Source: Erysipelotrichaceae bacterium 7770_A6 (GTDB lineage Bacteria > Bacillota_I > Bacilli_A > Erysipelotrichales > Erysipelotrichaceae). Taken from it: 64,000 nt of DNA. Below, piece after piece: positions 1-9,296 of this stretch (positions are counted from its first letter, which is position 1; the number at the start of each line of letters is the position of its first letter). The position numbers and the translations under genes are program-made. The stretch is from contig QQXM01000145.1 in the NCBI GenBank assembly GCA_014610835.1, forward strand, positions 6,165-70,164. The letters are read 5' to 3'. The notes under the pieces are model-generated. The model was given only the letters and a program-made list of their open reading frames with translations, did not search any database and was not told the origin of the DNA.

Positions 1-1
1 T

Positions 2-2812
2 GAGACGCTTCATGAGGATAAAAAGGAAAATGAAATCGTTCTTTATGAAGATAAAGAAGTATTTCAAGGAAAATTGAAGGCATTTATTCAAAAGCAGAAA
101 CAACTCCATCAAGAAGAAATTGCTTCAAAGGTAACATTGATTCAATCCGCTGAAGATTCAAAGAACCAGATAAAAGAATCTTTCTTGTCAAAAAAAGAAG
201 AGCTAAAGCAAATCAAGAAAGATATTAAAGAACAGAAGAAACAATTAAAGCAAGAAAAGAAAGCTTTAAAACAGGCAAAGAAAAAAAATTATGGATTTTG
301 GACGACCGTTTTTGTGATTCTTGTATGTACAATTGCGGCATTGTTGTTTTTTAGTGTGCAATGGGTTTTTCGTACATGGCCAAATTTGAAAATGGATGAA
401 TTAATATATCAGTTGACTGCACCGACTGAAGGTACAGCATCTGATATGTACTGGGCTTATTTTTACCAGGCAGGAATTCCTACAATTGTTTGTTTGATTG
501 TTTTTGTGGTTCTTGCGATTACATTGTCATATGCATCAAAGCAATTTAGAAATAAAGGAAAAGTTGCATTGAGTATTTGTTCTGTGATTTGTATTGGCTT
601 ATCTTTAATTGAAACAAATACGAAGCTAGATGCAACCAAATATTTTGAAAATAAAGGAGAGGGCAGTACTTTTATTGAATCTAACTATGTAGATCCAAAA
701 GACGTTTCATTAACATTTCCTGAAAAGAAAAGAAATGTGATCGTTCTGTATCTTGAATCTATGGAAATGACATATGCGAATAAAGAAAACGGTGGTGGAT
801 TTGATGGAAACTTTATTCCTCAATTAACACAGCTTTCAAAAGAAAATGAAAATTTCGCTGGCTCTGATACTGTGTTGAATGGAGCTCGTTCTACATCTGG
901 ATCAACTTGGACAATGGGTGGACTTTTTGCTTCCACTTCAGGATTACCCCTTATGGTTTCAATCGATGGGAATTCCATGGATACGCAAAATTCTTTCTTT
1001 AAAAATGCCACTGTACTAGGTGATATTCTCGATAAAGAAGGGTATCAACAGGTATTTGCCTGTGGATCCGATGCGACGTTTGGTGGAAGAAAACTTTATT
1101 TTACAGAGCATGGAAATTATGCAATTCATGATCTGAACTACAGAAAAGAAATAGGAGATTTGCCAGAAGACTATTATGTTTGGTGGGGATTTGAAGACGA
1201 AAAACTCATTGAATATGCAAAAGAAGATTTAACAGAATTAGCTTCTTCGAATCAGCCATTTAACTATACAATGTTGACGGTTGATACACACTTTGAAGAT
1301 GGTTATGTATGTGATCTGTGCCAGGAATTGCATGATGGAAATCAATATGGAAATGTGATTTCTTGTTCAGATAAACAGGTAAGTGAATTTATTTCCTGGA
1401 TTCAACAACAGGATTGGTATGATAATACAACAATTGTGATTACTGGCGATCATCCAACAATGGATAGTGATTTCTGTGATCCAGTTTCTTCTGATTATTC
1501 AAGAAAAGTGTATACGGCGTATATTAATGCAGATCCTGTAGAAAATCATTCTGAAGGAGAACGTCAATATACAACTTTGGATACTTTCCCTACAACGTTA
1601 GCTGCGATGGGTGTATCTATTGAAGGAAATCGTCTTGGCTTGGGTACAAATGTTTTTTCAGGTGAAGAAACACTGCTTGAAAAAGATGGTATGCAGATGA
1701 TTAATACAGAATTTTCTAAAAAATCTGATTTCTTGAATGCATTGGCAGATGTGAATCCGAATGCAGAAGGCATGCGTAATCGGGGATCTTTAGTTGGATT
1801 GGATTTCCATGTGGATGAAGTGAATGAAGATACATTGAGTGTTACTTGTGATGATTTGTATGGCATTAATGGAACATTGAATAGTCTGGAATTGTTTGTA
1901 CAAGATAGTGATGGTAATCAAACAAGCAATATCATGAACTATACAGGGGATGGAACATTTAAAGCACAGATTACAGTTCCGAATGGGAATATGGATTCTG
2001 TATATATTGGTGTAGATGCACATAGTACAGATAAAGATAAGAATTCTGTGACGGAAAGAATCTTTGAATATCGTGGAAATGCGAGAACATATCCAACAAA
2101 TGATTTGACAAGCTTTTTGAATGAATTGAATGCATTGGATCGTAATAGATACACAATTCTTATGAATACACAAGGAATTGGTGTGACGAATTTCAGTGAA
2201 AATGAAAAAATCCTTTTAGGAAAACTGGGGGCAGGAAACGTTGCTTCGAGTGATGGTAAAGCTGCTTTTGCGGTGATTGATGGAAATGCATCCTATTCTA
2301 AAGTGTCAGATGACTATCTAAGAGAAGGTGGAACGTTATCTGATGGAACACCATATGTAATTTCTTCTTCTTCAAACAGTGAACAAGTATCTTCTATTCT
2401 GCTTGGTGATGACTATGATGATTATTCTAGACAAGCTGAAGGAATCAATGTAGTTGTGTGGGATAAAGAAACACAATCTGTTGTTTGTTCAACATATTAT
2501 CAACAGATGAGTAAGGCACCATCTTTTGATGGTATTTCGACAAAAACTTCTTTGTTAAGCAACGATGTAGAAGTGATTGCGGATAATCCAATGCACTTTG
2601 ATGATGTGAAACATGTTGTAGCTGTGATGTATGATAATGAAAAATGTTCTAAAGTTGAAGAAGTGACAATGACATTGAATTATGACAATACATATATCGC
2701 AACATTTAAAGATGTGAAGAAAGATTTTTCAAATAAATCTATTTATGTCTATGCAGTGTATGAAAATGGCTCACGTGAATTAATTGAGAAGTATATGCAT
2801 GATTCTAAATGA
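2..2812 (+). CDS. OpgB/MdoB-like phosphoglycerol transferase (sulfatase fold), 5' partial
   Basis: The reading frame is open from the first complete codon at position 2, so the gene starts before the window; the internal TTG at 74 has no ribosome binding site. Counted from 74, residues 1-75 are a highly charged Lys/Glu helix, followed by about three membrane segments (roughly 75-180) and an extracellular alkaline-phosphatase-fold domain (about 215-520). Family motifs are visible: VLYLESME near 223 (metal ligand), STWTMGG near 275 (position of the catalytic Thr in OpgB-type enzymes), LTVDTHFEDGY and GDHPTMDSD. OpgB/LtaS relatives move sn-glycerol-1-phosphate onto surface glycans or glycolipids. 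The C-terminal 350 residues are extra for this family; about 675-805 resembles an ILEI/FAM3-type lectin-like fold (inference). The acceptor is probably the polymer made by the downstream genes. Confidence 0.82.
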   Translation, partial: ETLHEDKKENEIVLYEDKEVFQGKLKAFIQKQKQLHQEEIASKVTLIQSAEDSKNQIKESFLSKKEELKQIKKDIKEQKKQLKQEKKALKQAKKKNYGFWTTVFVILVCTIAALLFFSVQWVFRTWPNLKMDELIYQLTAPTEGTASDMYWAYFYQAGIPTIVCLIVFVVLAITLSYASKQFRNKGKVALSICSVICIGLSLIETNTKLDATKYFENKGEGSTFIESNYVDPKDVSLTFPEKKRNVIVLYLESMEMTYANKENGGGFDGNFIPQLTQLSKENENFAGSDTVLNGARSTSGSTWTMGGLFASTSGLPLMVSIDGNSMDTQNSFFKNATVLGDILDKEGYQQVFACGSDATFGGRKLYFTEHGNYAIHDLNYRKEIGDLPEDYYVWWGFEDEKLIEYAKEDLTELASSNQPFNYTMLTVDTHFEDGYVCDLCQELHDGNQYGNVISCSDKQVSEFISWIQQQDWYDNTTIVITGDHPTMDSDFCDPVSSDYSRKVYTAYINADPVENHSEGERQYTTLDTFPTTLAAMGVSIEGNRLGLGTNVFSGEETLLEKDGMQMINTEFSKKSDFLNALADVNPNAEGMRNRGSLVGLDFHVDEVNEDTLSVTCDDLYGINGTLNSLELFVQDSDGNQTSNIMNYTGDGTFKAQITVPNGNMDSVYIGVDAHSTDKDKNSVTERIFEYRGNARTYPTNDLTSFLNELNALDRNRYTILMNTQGIGVTNFSENEKILLGKLGAGNVASSDGKAAFAVIDGNASYSKVSDDYLREGGTLSDGTPYVISSSSNSEQVSSILLGDDYDDYSRQAEGINVVVWDKETQSVVCSTYYQQMSKAPSFDGISTKTSLLSNDVEVIADNPMHFDDVKHVVAVMYDNEKCSKVEEVTMTLNYDNTYIATFKDVKKDFSNKSIYVYAVYENGSRELIEKYMHDSK

Positions 2813-2848
2813 ATTATGTGAAATTATGGAAATATCAAATAATGCTTG

Positions 2849-2873
2849 AAGATGACGTAACGTCATCTTTTAA
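2849..2873 (+). terminator. Hairpin terminator after the phosphoglycerol transferase gene
   Basis: A 9-bp perfect stem AAGATGACG / CGTCATCTT with a TAA loop is followed by a short T run. It separates the partial first gene from rmlA. The same stem core occurs again at 33972-33997. Confidence 0.65.
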
Positions 2874-2902
2874 TATACTTGTAATAACGGAGGAAACCTA
2901 AG

Positions 2903-3817
2903 ATGAAAGGTATTATTCTAGCTGGTGGATCTGGTACAAGACTTTATCCACTCACTCGTGTCACAAGTAAACAATTATTGCCAGTCTATGACAAACCAAT
3001 GATTTTCTATCCAATTAGTACATTGATGCTGGCTGGTATCAGAGATATCTTAATTATCTCTACACCTCATGATCTTCCTAATTTTGAACAGCTGTTAGGT
3101 GATGGCAGTGAATTTGGCGTTCACTTTGAATACAAGGTACAGGAAGTTCCTAATGGACTTGCACAGGCATTTGTATTAGGTGAAGAATTTGTTGGTGATG
3201 ATACTGCCTGTCTGGTTCTTGGAGATAACATCTTCTATGGTAATCATTTTGGAAGTATGCTGAGAGAGGCAGTGAAGAATGCAGAAGAAAATCATCGTGC
3301 AACTGTGTTTGGTAAATATGTGAATGATCCAGAAAGATTTGGTATTGCGGAATTTGATGAAGAAGGAAAGGTCATTTCTTTAGAAGAAAAGCCAGTGCAT
3401 CCAAAGAGCAACTATGCAGTTGTTGGCTTATATTTCTATGACAATCGTGTCATTCAATATGCAAAGGAATTGGAACCAAGTGCACGTGGTGAATATGAAA
3501 TCACGGATTTAAATAGGATTTATCTTGAAGAAGGCGACTTGGATCTTCAGGTATTAGGTAGAGGATTCTCCTGGATCGATACAGGAACAATTGAATCTAT
3601 GGCAGAAGCTACAAACTATGTCAGAAGTATTGAACACATTCAAGGCATTCGTATTTCTGTTCCGGAAGAAATTGCTTTCTACAATCAATGGATTGATGAA
3701 GAACAGTTATTAGCGACTGCTGATCTATATGGAAAGAGTCCATATGGTGATTATTTAAGAAACTTGGCAAAGAATAGTATTCAAGGCCCAATTAATAAAC
3801 AGAAGAAGGAGAAATAA
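2903..3817 (+). CDS. rfbA: Glucose-1-phosphate thymidylyltransferase RmlA
   Basis: This enzyme makes dTDP-glucose from dTTP and glucose-1-phosphate, the first step to dTDP-L-rhamnose. The 304-residue protein has the nucleotidyltransferase signature [11 protein letters not shown] at residues 8-18, [15 protein letters not shown] directly after it and the metal-binding LGDNIFYG near 110. The length matches long-type RmlA (about 290-300). A GGAGG box lies 9 nt before the ATG. It opens a compact rmlABDC operon with 4 nt to rmlB. A weak -10 (TATACT, 2874-2879) lies just after the preceding terminator. Confidence 0.97.
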   Translation: MKGIILAGGSGTRLYPLTRVTSKQLLPVYDKPMIFYPISTLMLAGIRDILIISTPHDLPNFEQLLGDGSEFGVHFEYKVQEVPNGLAQAFVLGEEFVGDDTACLVLGDNIFYGNHFGSMLREAVKNAEENHRATVFGKYVNDPERFGIAEFDEEGKVISLEEKPVHPKSNYAVVGLYFYDNRVIQYAKELEPSARGEYEITDLNRIYLEEGDLDLQVLGRGFSWIDTGTIESMAEATNYVRSIEHIQGIRISVPEEIAFYNQWIDEEQLLATADLYGKSPYGDYLRNLAKNSIQGPINKQKKEK

Positions 3818-3821
3818 GAAA

Positions 3822-4853
3822 ATGAATATTTTAGTAACAGGTGGTGCAGGATTTATTGGTAGTAACTTTGTATTTCTGGAATTGAAAGAACATCCAGAAG
3901 ATAAGATTATCTGTGTTGATAAGTTAACATATGCTGGTAACTTGAAGACATTAAAGGATGTTATGGATAATCCACAATTCAAGTTCTATAAGACAGATAT
4001 CTGTGATAGAGAAGCAATTGACAAGATCTTCGCTGAAGAAAAGCCTGATATCGTAGTCAACTTTGCGGCTGAATCTCATGTAGATAGATCGATTGAAAAC
4101 CCAGAAGTATTCCTGGAAACAAATATCATTGGTACAAGTGTATTAATGGATGCTTCTAGAAAATATGGCGTAAAGAGATACCATCAGGTATCTACAGATG
4201 AAGTATATGGTGATTTACCTTTAGATAGACCTGATCTATTCTTTACAGAAGAAACACCATTACATACATCTTCTCCATATTCTTCTTCTAAGGCAGGAGC
4301 AGACTTATTAGTCAGTGCATATCATAGAACATTTGGCTTACCAGTTACAATTTCTAGATGCTCTAATAACTATGGTCCATATCAGTTCCCTGAAAAGCTG
4401 ATTCCATTAATGATTGCGAATGCTTTAGCTGATAAGTCATTACCTGTTTATGGTGAAGGCTTAAATGTTCGTGACTGGTTATATGTTGAAGATCATTGTA
4501 AAGCAATTGACTTAATTATCCGTAAGGGTACAGTTGGTGAAGTTTACAATATTGGTGGACATAATGAAATGAAGAACATTGATATTGTTAAAATTATCTT
4601 GAATGAATTAGGCAAGCCTGAATCTTTGATTACACATGTCACTGACCGTAAGGGACACGATCAAAGATATGCTATTGATCCTGCAAAGATTCATGCTGAA
4701 CTTGGATGGCTTCCTGAAACAATGTTTAAGGATGGTATCAAGAAGACAATTCAGTGGTATTTAGATAACAAAGAATGGTGGGAAGATATCATCTCTGGTG
4801 ACTATCAGAACTACTATGAAGAAATGTATGGCAAGAAAGAAGTAATTGAGTAA
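3822..4853 (+). CDS. rfbB: dTDP-glucose 4,6-dehydratase RmlB
   Basis: This NAD-dependent short-chain dehydrogenase family enzyme converts dTDP-glucose to dTDP-4-keto-6-deoxyglucose. At 343 residues it has normal length. It shows the Rossmann motif [11 protein letters not shown] at residues 6-16, the STDEVYGD active-site segment near 124 with the Asp/Glu pair of dehydratases, and the YxxxK motif YSSSK near 153. It is the second gene of the rhamnose operon, and its stop codon TAA shares one base with the rmlD start codon, suggesting translational coupling. Confidence 0.97.
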   Translation: MNILVTGGAGFIGSNFVFLELKEHPEDKIICVDKLTYAGNLKTLKDVMDNPQFKFYKTDICDREAIDKIFAEEKPDIVVNFAAESHVDRSIENPEVFLETNIIGTSVLMDASRKYGVKRYHQVSTDEVYGDLPLDRPDLFFTEETPLHTSSPYSSSKAGADLLVSAYHRTFGLPVTISRCSNNYGPYQFPEKLIPLMIANALADKSLPVYGEGLNVRDWLYVEDHCKAIDLIIRKGTVGEVYNIGGHNEMKNIDIVKIILNELGKPESLITHVTDRKGHDQRYAIDPAKIHAELGWLPETMFKDGIKKTIQWYLDNKEWWEDIISGDYQNYYEEMYGKKEVIE

Positions 4854-5776
4854 TGAAAGTATTTGTTACAGGTGTATGTGGTCAGCTTGGTCATGATGTC
4901 ATGAATGAGCTGGCAAAAAGAGGATATGAAGGCGTTGGTTCTGATATTCAGGCAGCTTATGCTGGTGTAGCAGATGGAACTGCGGTAACAACAGCTCCTT
5001 ATGTTTCTTTAGATATTACAGATCAGGCAGCAGTTGAGAAAGTAATTACGGATATTCATCCAGATGTCATTGTGCATTGTGCTGCGTGGACTGCAGTGGA
5101 TATGGCTGAAGATGACGACAAGGTTGCAAAGGTTCGTGCAATCAATGCTGGTGGGACACAGAATATTGCCAATGTCGCTAAAGCAATTGATGCTAAAATG
5201 GTATATATTTCTACAGACTATGTCTTTGATGGACAGGGTGAAACGCCTTGGCAGCCTGACTGTAAAGACTATAAGCCTATGAATGTATATGGTCAGACAA
5301 AGCTGGAAGGTGAACTTGCGGTTGCCAATACATTATCTAAGTATTTTATTGTTCGTATTGCATGGGTATTTGGCAAGAATGGAAAGAACTTTATCAAAAC
5401 AATGTTGAAGGTTGGCAAGAACCATGATGAAGTGAAAGTGGTTAATGACCAGATTGGCACACCAACATATACATTTGATTTAGCTAGATTGCTTGTAGAT
5501 ATGATTGAAACAGATAAATATGGTTACTATCATGCGACAAATGAAGGTGGCTATATTTCCTGGTATGATTTCACAAAGGAAATCTATAAAGTTGCTGGTT
5601 ATACAACAAAAGTTACTCCAGTAACAACTGAGGAATATGGTTTGAGTAAGGCTGCTAGACCATTTAATTCTAGACTGGATAAATCTAAGCTTGTAGAAAA
5701 TGGCTTTACACCATTACCTACATGGCAGGATGCGTTAAGAAGATATATTGATGAATTAGATATGGAGAATCTTTAA
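4853..5776 (+). CDS. rfbD: dTDP-4-dehydrorhamnose reductase RmlD
   Basis: RmlD performs the last step of dTDP-L-rhamnose synthesis, reducing the 4-keto group with NAD(P)H. The 307-residue protein carries the N-terminal nucleotide-binding motif TGVCGQLGHDV, the STDYVFDG segment near 119 and the catalytic YGQTK (YxxxK) near 145. The start overlaps the rmlB stop by one base (TAATG). The gene order A-B-D-C places RmlD before the epimerase RmlC, although RmlC acts first in the pathway. Confidence 0.96.
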   Translation: MKVFVTGVCGQLGHDVMNELAKRGYEGVGSDIQAAYAGVADGTAVTTAPYVSLDITDQAAVEKVITDIHPDVIVHCAAWTAVDMAEDDDKVAKVRAINAGGTQNIANVAKAIDAKMVYISTDYVFDGQGETPWQPDCKDYKPMNVYGQTKLEGELAVANTLSKYFIVRIAWVFGKNGKNFIKTMLKVGKNHDEVKVVNDQIGTPTYTFDLARLLVDMIETDKYGYYHATNEGGYISWYDFTKEIYKVAGYTTKVTPVTTEEYGLSKAARPFNSRLDKSKLVENGFTPLPTWQDALRRYIDELDMENL

Positions 5777-5777
5777 T

Positions 5778-6386
5778 ATGGGACAGATCAGTGTTGAAAA
5801 GAATGTTGGTGGAATTGAAGGCTTGTGTGTCATTACACCAGCAGTGCATGGAGATAACAGAGGTTACTTCATGGAAACATATAATGAAAATGATATGAAG
5901 GAAGCTGGATTTGATATCAATTTTGTGCAGGATAATCAGTCTATGTCAGTGAAGGGCGTATTGAGAGGCTTGCATTTCCAGAAGCATTTTCCTCAGTGCA
6001 AACTTGTTAGAGCAGTGAGAGGTTCTGTATTTGATGTTGCGGTTGATCTTAGAAGTGATTCTAAAACATATGGGAAATGGTATGGCGTTGAATTGACAGC
6101 TGAAAACAAGAAACAGTTCTTGATCCCTGAAGGTTTTGCACATGGTTTCTTAGTGTTGAGTGATGAAGCTGAATTCTGTTATAAAGTGAATGATTTCTGG
6201 CATGCCAATGATGAAGGTGGCTTAGCTTGGAATGATCCAGAAATTGGTGTTGAATGGCCTCATTTAGAAGGCACATATCCAGGAAGTGCAGATGCAAGTG
6301 GATATCATTTAGATGATGGTACTGCTTTGAATCTATCTGATAAGGATCAGAAATGGTTGGGCTTAAAGGATACATTTAAGTTTTAA
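5778..6386 (+). CDS. rfbC: dTDP-4-dehydrorhamnose 3,5-epimerase RmlC
   Basis: This cupin-fold epimerase converts dTDP-4-keto-6-deoxyglucose to the L-lyxo-4-keto intermediate that RmlD reduces. The 202-residue protein shows the GVLRGLHFQ motif with the catalytic His near residue 63, the VFDVAVDLR segment with the partner Asp and the PEGFAHGF strand. It starts 1 nt after the rmlD stop and ends the rhamnose operon; a terminator follows 15 nt downstream. Some RmlC proteins are shorter (about 180-190), the extra length being at the C terminus. Confidence 0.96.
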   Translation: MGQISVEKNVGGIEGLCVITPAVHGDNRGYFMETYNENDMKEAGFDINFVQDNQSMSVKGVLRGLHFQKHFPQCKLVRAVRGSVFDVAVDLRSDSKTYGKWYGVELTAENKKQFLIPEGFAHGFLVLSDEAEFCYKVNDFWHANDEGGLAWNDPEIGVEWPHLEGTYPGSADASGYHLDDGTALNLSDKDQKWLGLKDTFKF

Positions 6387-6400
6387 GGAAGATGTAGTAA

Positions 6401-6437
6401 AATAATGGTGGCGTAAAATTGCTGCCATTATTTTTAT
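6401..6437 (+). terminator. Rho-independent terminator of the rml operon
   Basis: A 12-bp stem (6401-6412 with 6421-6432, one G:T pair) has an 8-nt loop and is followed by a T-rich tail. The next start codon lies at 6439, directly after the tail, so the downstream gene needs its own transcription start. Confidence 0.75.
6423..6431 (+). promoter_or_regulatory. Extended -10 for a leaderless glycosyltransferase transcript
   Basis: TGC-CATTAT (6423-6431) is an extended -10 whose predicted start (about 6438) falls at the ATG at 6439. There is no recognisable -35 and no Shine-Dalgarno sequence. The site overlaps the terminator's descending arm. Confidence 0.4.
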
Positions 6438-6438
6438 T

Positions 6439-7137
6439 ATGAAGAAATTAATTATTATTCCAGCTTACAATGAGAGCGAAAACATTCTAAATACAGTAAA
6501 GTGTATCGAAGAGGATGCACCAGATTTTGATTATGTTGTGATTAACGATTGTTCCAAAGATAATACATTAGAGATTCTTGAGAACAATCATTTAAACTTT
6601 GTGAATCTTCCAGTAAATTTAGGGATTGGAGGGGCTGTGCAGACAGGCTATCAGTATGCATTAGAAAATGGATATGATGTTGCGGTACAGGTGGATGGTG
6701 ATGGTCAACATGACCCTAAGTTTTTAGGTAATCTGTTTGAAACACTTGTAAAAGAAAATGCAGACATGGTCATTGGATCAAGATTCATTAAAAATGAAGG
6801 ATTCCAATCTACTTTTATGAGAAGAGTAGGAATCACATATTTCACAAAATTAATTCATTCCTTAACAGGAAAAACAATTACAGATCCAACTTCAGGATTC
6901 CGTATGTGTAACCGTAGAGTAATTGAATTATTTTCTAAGGATTATCCTAGAGATTATCCAGAACCAGAAAGTATTGTAGCTTTGTTGAAAAGAAAGATGA
7001 AAGTGATTGAAGTTCCTGTACAGATGAAAGAAAGACAGGGTGGTGAATCATCCATCAATGCAAGTAAATCTGTATATTATATGATCAAAGTATCATTGGC
7101 GATTTTAATAGAGAATTTAAGGAAGTATAAAGTATGA
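6439..7137 (+). CDS. GT2 glycosyltransferase, dolichyl-phosphate-mannose-synthase type
   Basis: This cytoplasmic GT-A enzyme probably loads a sugar from a nucleotide donor onto a polyprenyl phosphate or a glycan intermediate. The 232-residue protein begins with MKKLIIIPAYNES. It has the first Asp in VVINDCSKDNT near 35, the DxD region VDGDGQHDPKF near 84 and GSRF near 113. There are no membrane segments, unlike DPM1-type proteins with C-terminal helices; the neighbouring DUF2304 protein (4-nt overlap) may supply them. The start is chosen from the conserved N terminus; there is no Shine-Dalgarno sequence and the ATG follows a -10 by 7 nt, suggesting leaderless translation. Confidence 0.88.
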   Translation: MKKLIIIPAYNESENILNTVKCIEEDAPDFDYVVINDCSKDNTLEILENNHLNFVNLPVNLGIGGAVQTGYQYALENGYDVAVQVDGDGQHDPKFLGNLFETLVKENADMVIGSRFIKNEGFQSTFMRRVGITYFTKLIHSLTGKTITDPTSGFRMCNRRVIELFSKDYPRDYPEPESIVALLKRKMKVIEVPVQMKERQGGESSINASKSVYYMIKVSLAILIENLRKYKV

Positions 7138-7481
7138 CAGTACAGTTAAGAATCATATTATTTATTTTGATCTTGTTAACTTTTGCTTTATTTGTTGATC
7201 AGATAAAACAGAAGAAATTGAAATTACAATATACATTAACATGGATGTTATTACTGCTGTTTATCTTGATTGTAACTGTATTTCCTGGAATTCTTGGCTT
7301 TGTGGCCAATATAATGGGAATTGCATTGCCAATCAATATGATCTTCTTCTTTGGTTTTTTGTTTACCTTAGTGATTATCTATCGATTAACTATGGCGGTT
7401 TCAAAACAATCTGAAGAAATAAAATTCTTAACACAAAAAGTTGCATTACTGGAGAAAGAAATCAATGACAAACATAAATGA
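7134..7481 (+). CDS. DUF2304 small membrane protein, partner of the adjacent GT2
   Basis: This 115-residue protein has three predicted membrane helices (about 5-22, 33-52 and 65-88) and a short basic/acidic C-terminal coil. The family is repeatedly found next to DPM1-like GT2 genes in polysaccharide loci, and a role as membrane anchor or partner is inferred from that. Its ATG overlaps the GT2 stop (ATGA), indicating translational coupling. Its 3' end overlaps the next gene by 17 nt. Confidence 0.75.
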   Translation: MTVQLRIILFILILLTFALFVDQIKQKKLKLQYTLTWMLLLLFILIVTVFPGILGFVANIMGIALPINMIFFFGFLFTLVIIYRLTMAVSKQSEEIKFLTQKVALLEKEINDKHK

Positions 7482-8301
7482 ACAACCTTTGGTGAGTGTA
7501 TGTATTCCATCATATAACAATGCAGATTACATTGATCAGACAATTTCATGTATTTTGAATCAAACATATAAAAACCTTGAGCTAGTTATCTGTGATGATC
7601 ATTCTAAAGATGATACAGTAGAGGTAATTCGAAAATTTGAAGATCCTAGAATTCGTTTATTGATCAATGAAAAGAATCTTGGAATGAGTGGGAACTGGAA
7701 TCATTGTCTTCAGCAATGTAAAGGTGAATTTATTAAGCTGATCTGTGCAGATGATATGCTTGCCTTAGATGCTCTTGAAAAAGAAGTGAATGCATTAATT
7801 GCACATCCAACTGCTTTGCTTGCGGAAAGCGATACACAATTTAGAGACTTAGAAGGAAATACAAAAGGCAGTTATACAAGATATAAAAAATCTGGTTTAG
7901 TAAGTGGGAAAGTCATCGCAAGAGCAGGTCTGTTTTCAAGAAACCTGTTTGGTGCACCATTGAATAATACATTCAGAAAATCTGTATTGGATCAGGTGCC
8001 TGGATTTGATCCTCAATTTAAATATATTTTAGATTATGATTTCTGGGTTAGTATTGCGTGTCTAGGAGACGTGTATATTATTCATGAACCATTGAATTAT
8101 TTCCGCTTGAGAAATGATTCCAATACTGGAAAAGTACTGACAACAGAACAAAAGGCATATGTTGAAGAACATAAGATGTTGCTTAGAAAACATGCATCTG
8201 CATTGCATATTTCAAGTCTTGATTTTGCATTGAGTGTTTTTATTCGAAAATGCTTGAATCTGGGGTCAAGAATCTATTTGCGATTGTTTATTGGAAAGTA
8301 G
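7465..8301 (+). CDS. GT2 family glycosyltransferase (polysaccharide assembly)
   Basis: This inverting GT-A glycosyltransferase has 278 residues. I chose the ATG at 7465 because GGAGAAAG lies just upstream and the protein then begins with the typical hydrophobic strand VSVCIPSYNNADYI; a TTG at 7441 is in frame but less likely. Motifs are CDDHSKDDT near 37, CADDM (DxD equivalent) near 90 and DYDFWVS near 190 for acceptor binding. It probably adds one sugar of the repeat unit on the cytoplasmic side. It overlaps the DUF2304 gene by 17 nt. Confidence 0.88.
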   Translation: MTNINEQPLVSVCIPSYNNADYIDQTISCILNQTYKNLELVICDDHSKDDTVEVIRKFEDPRIRLLINEKNLGMSGNWNHCLQQCKGEFIKLICADDMLALDALEKEVNALIAHPTALLAESDTQFRDLEGNTKGSYTRYKKSGLVSGKVIARAGLFSRNLFGAPLNNTFRKSVLDQVPGFDPQFKYILDYDFWVSIACLGDVYIIHEPLNYFRLRNDSNTGKVLTTEQKAYVEEHKMLLRKHASALHISSLDFALSVFIRKCLNLGSRIYLRLFIGK

Positions 8302-8315
8302 TAAAGGTTTGACGA

Positions 8316-9296
8316 ATGAATATTTTGTATACATTTAATGATAAATTTGTTCCTCAAGTAGCTGCAGCGATTACTTCTGTATGTGAAAATAATAAAAATG
8401 TATTTGAGATTCATTTTTATCTGATGTCTTTAAATGTTTCTCAAGAAAATGAAAAAAAATTAACAGCGTATATTCAGAAGTATGGAAGAGAAGTGTCATT
8501 CATTGAACTGGGTGATATGTCAGAACATTTTGATTTTGAAATTAATACATCTGGATGGAATCCAATTGTGTTGGCAAGGTTGTTGCTAGATAAACTACTG
8601 CCTTCTTCGCTAGATAGAATTTTATATCTCGATGGAGATACGATTGTAAGAGGCTCTTTAGAAGAATTGTATCAGACAGAAATGAAAGATCATGCGATTG
8701 CAGCTAGTTTAGAGCCAACATATGATCATGAACGTAAAGCTTCAATCGGTATGAAAGGGATGCCGTACTACAATGCTGGTGTGCTTCTGATTGATTTAAA
8801 CAACTGGAGAAGCCAGAATCTTGGAAAGAAAATTATTTCTTTCTATAAAGAACATGAAGGAAAACTTTTTTCAAATGATCAGGATGCAATTAATGGAACA
8901 TGTAAAGGACAAATTCTGACTTTGTCTGCTAAGTATAATTATTACAATATATTTGATCAGTATTCGTATCGTTTTTTGTCTAAACTTTGTGATTATCCAT
9001 ATATTGATAAAGATGTATTTGAAGAAGCTAGAAAGCATCCAGTGATTATTCATTATCTTGGAGAAGAAAGACCATGGAGAAAAGGAAATCATCATCGATT
9101 TAAAGATGATTATGACAATTATTTGAATATGACTCCATGGAAGGGTATGAATTATGAAGATGGATGGAACACATATTTTATGGCATGGGATACATTTAAT
9201 GTTCTTACTAAACCATTTCCATCATTGCGCTATCATATTATCAATGCATTAATTCCAGCATTTTTGAATTACAGAGCAAAGAAGGTGAAGAAATGA
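8316..9296 (+). CDS. GT8 family glycosyltransferase (LgtC/GspA-like)
   Basis: This retaining transferase uses a UDP-sugar, commonly UDP-Gal or UDP-Glc in this family. The 326-residue protein starts MNILYTFNDKFVPQ, typical of GT8. It has the metal-binding DxD in LYLDGDTIV near residue 106, YYNAGVLLID near 150 and the NDQDAIN segment near 189, and HYLGEERPW in the C-terminal part, all GT8 landmarks. It overlaps the next gene by 4 nt. The acceptor is unknown. Confidence 0.9.
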   Translation: MNILYTFNDKFVPQVAAAITSVCENNKNVFEIHFYLMSLNVSQENEKKLTAYIQKYGREVSFIELGDMSEHFDFEINTSGWNPIVLARLLLDKLLPSSLDRILYLDGDTIVRGSLEELYQTEMKDHAIAASLEPTYDHERKASIGMKGMPYYNAGVLLIDLNNWRSQNLGKKIISFYKEHEGKLFSNDQDAINGTCKGQILTLSAKYNYYNIFDQYSYRFLSKLCDYPYIDKDVFEEARKHPVIIHYLGEERPWRKGNHHRFKDDYDNYLNMTPWKGMNYEDGWNTYFMAWDTFNVLTKPFPSLRYHIINALIPAFLNYRAKKVKK

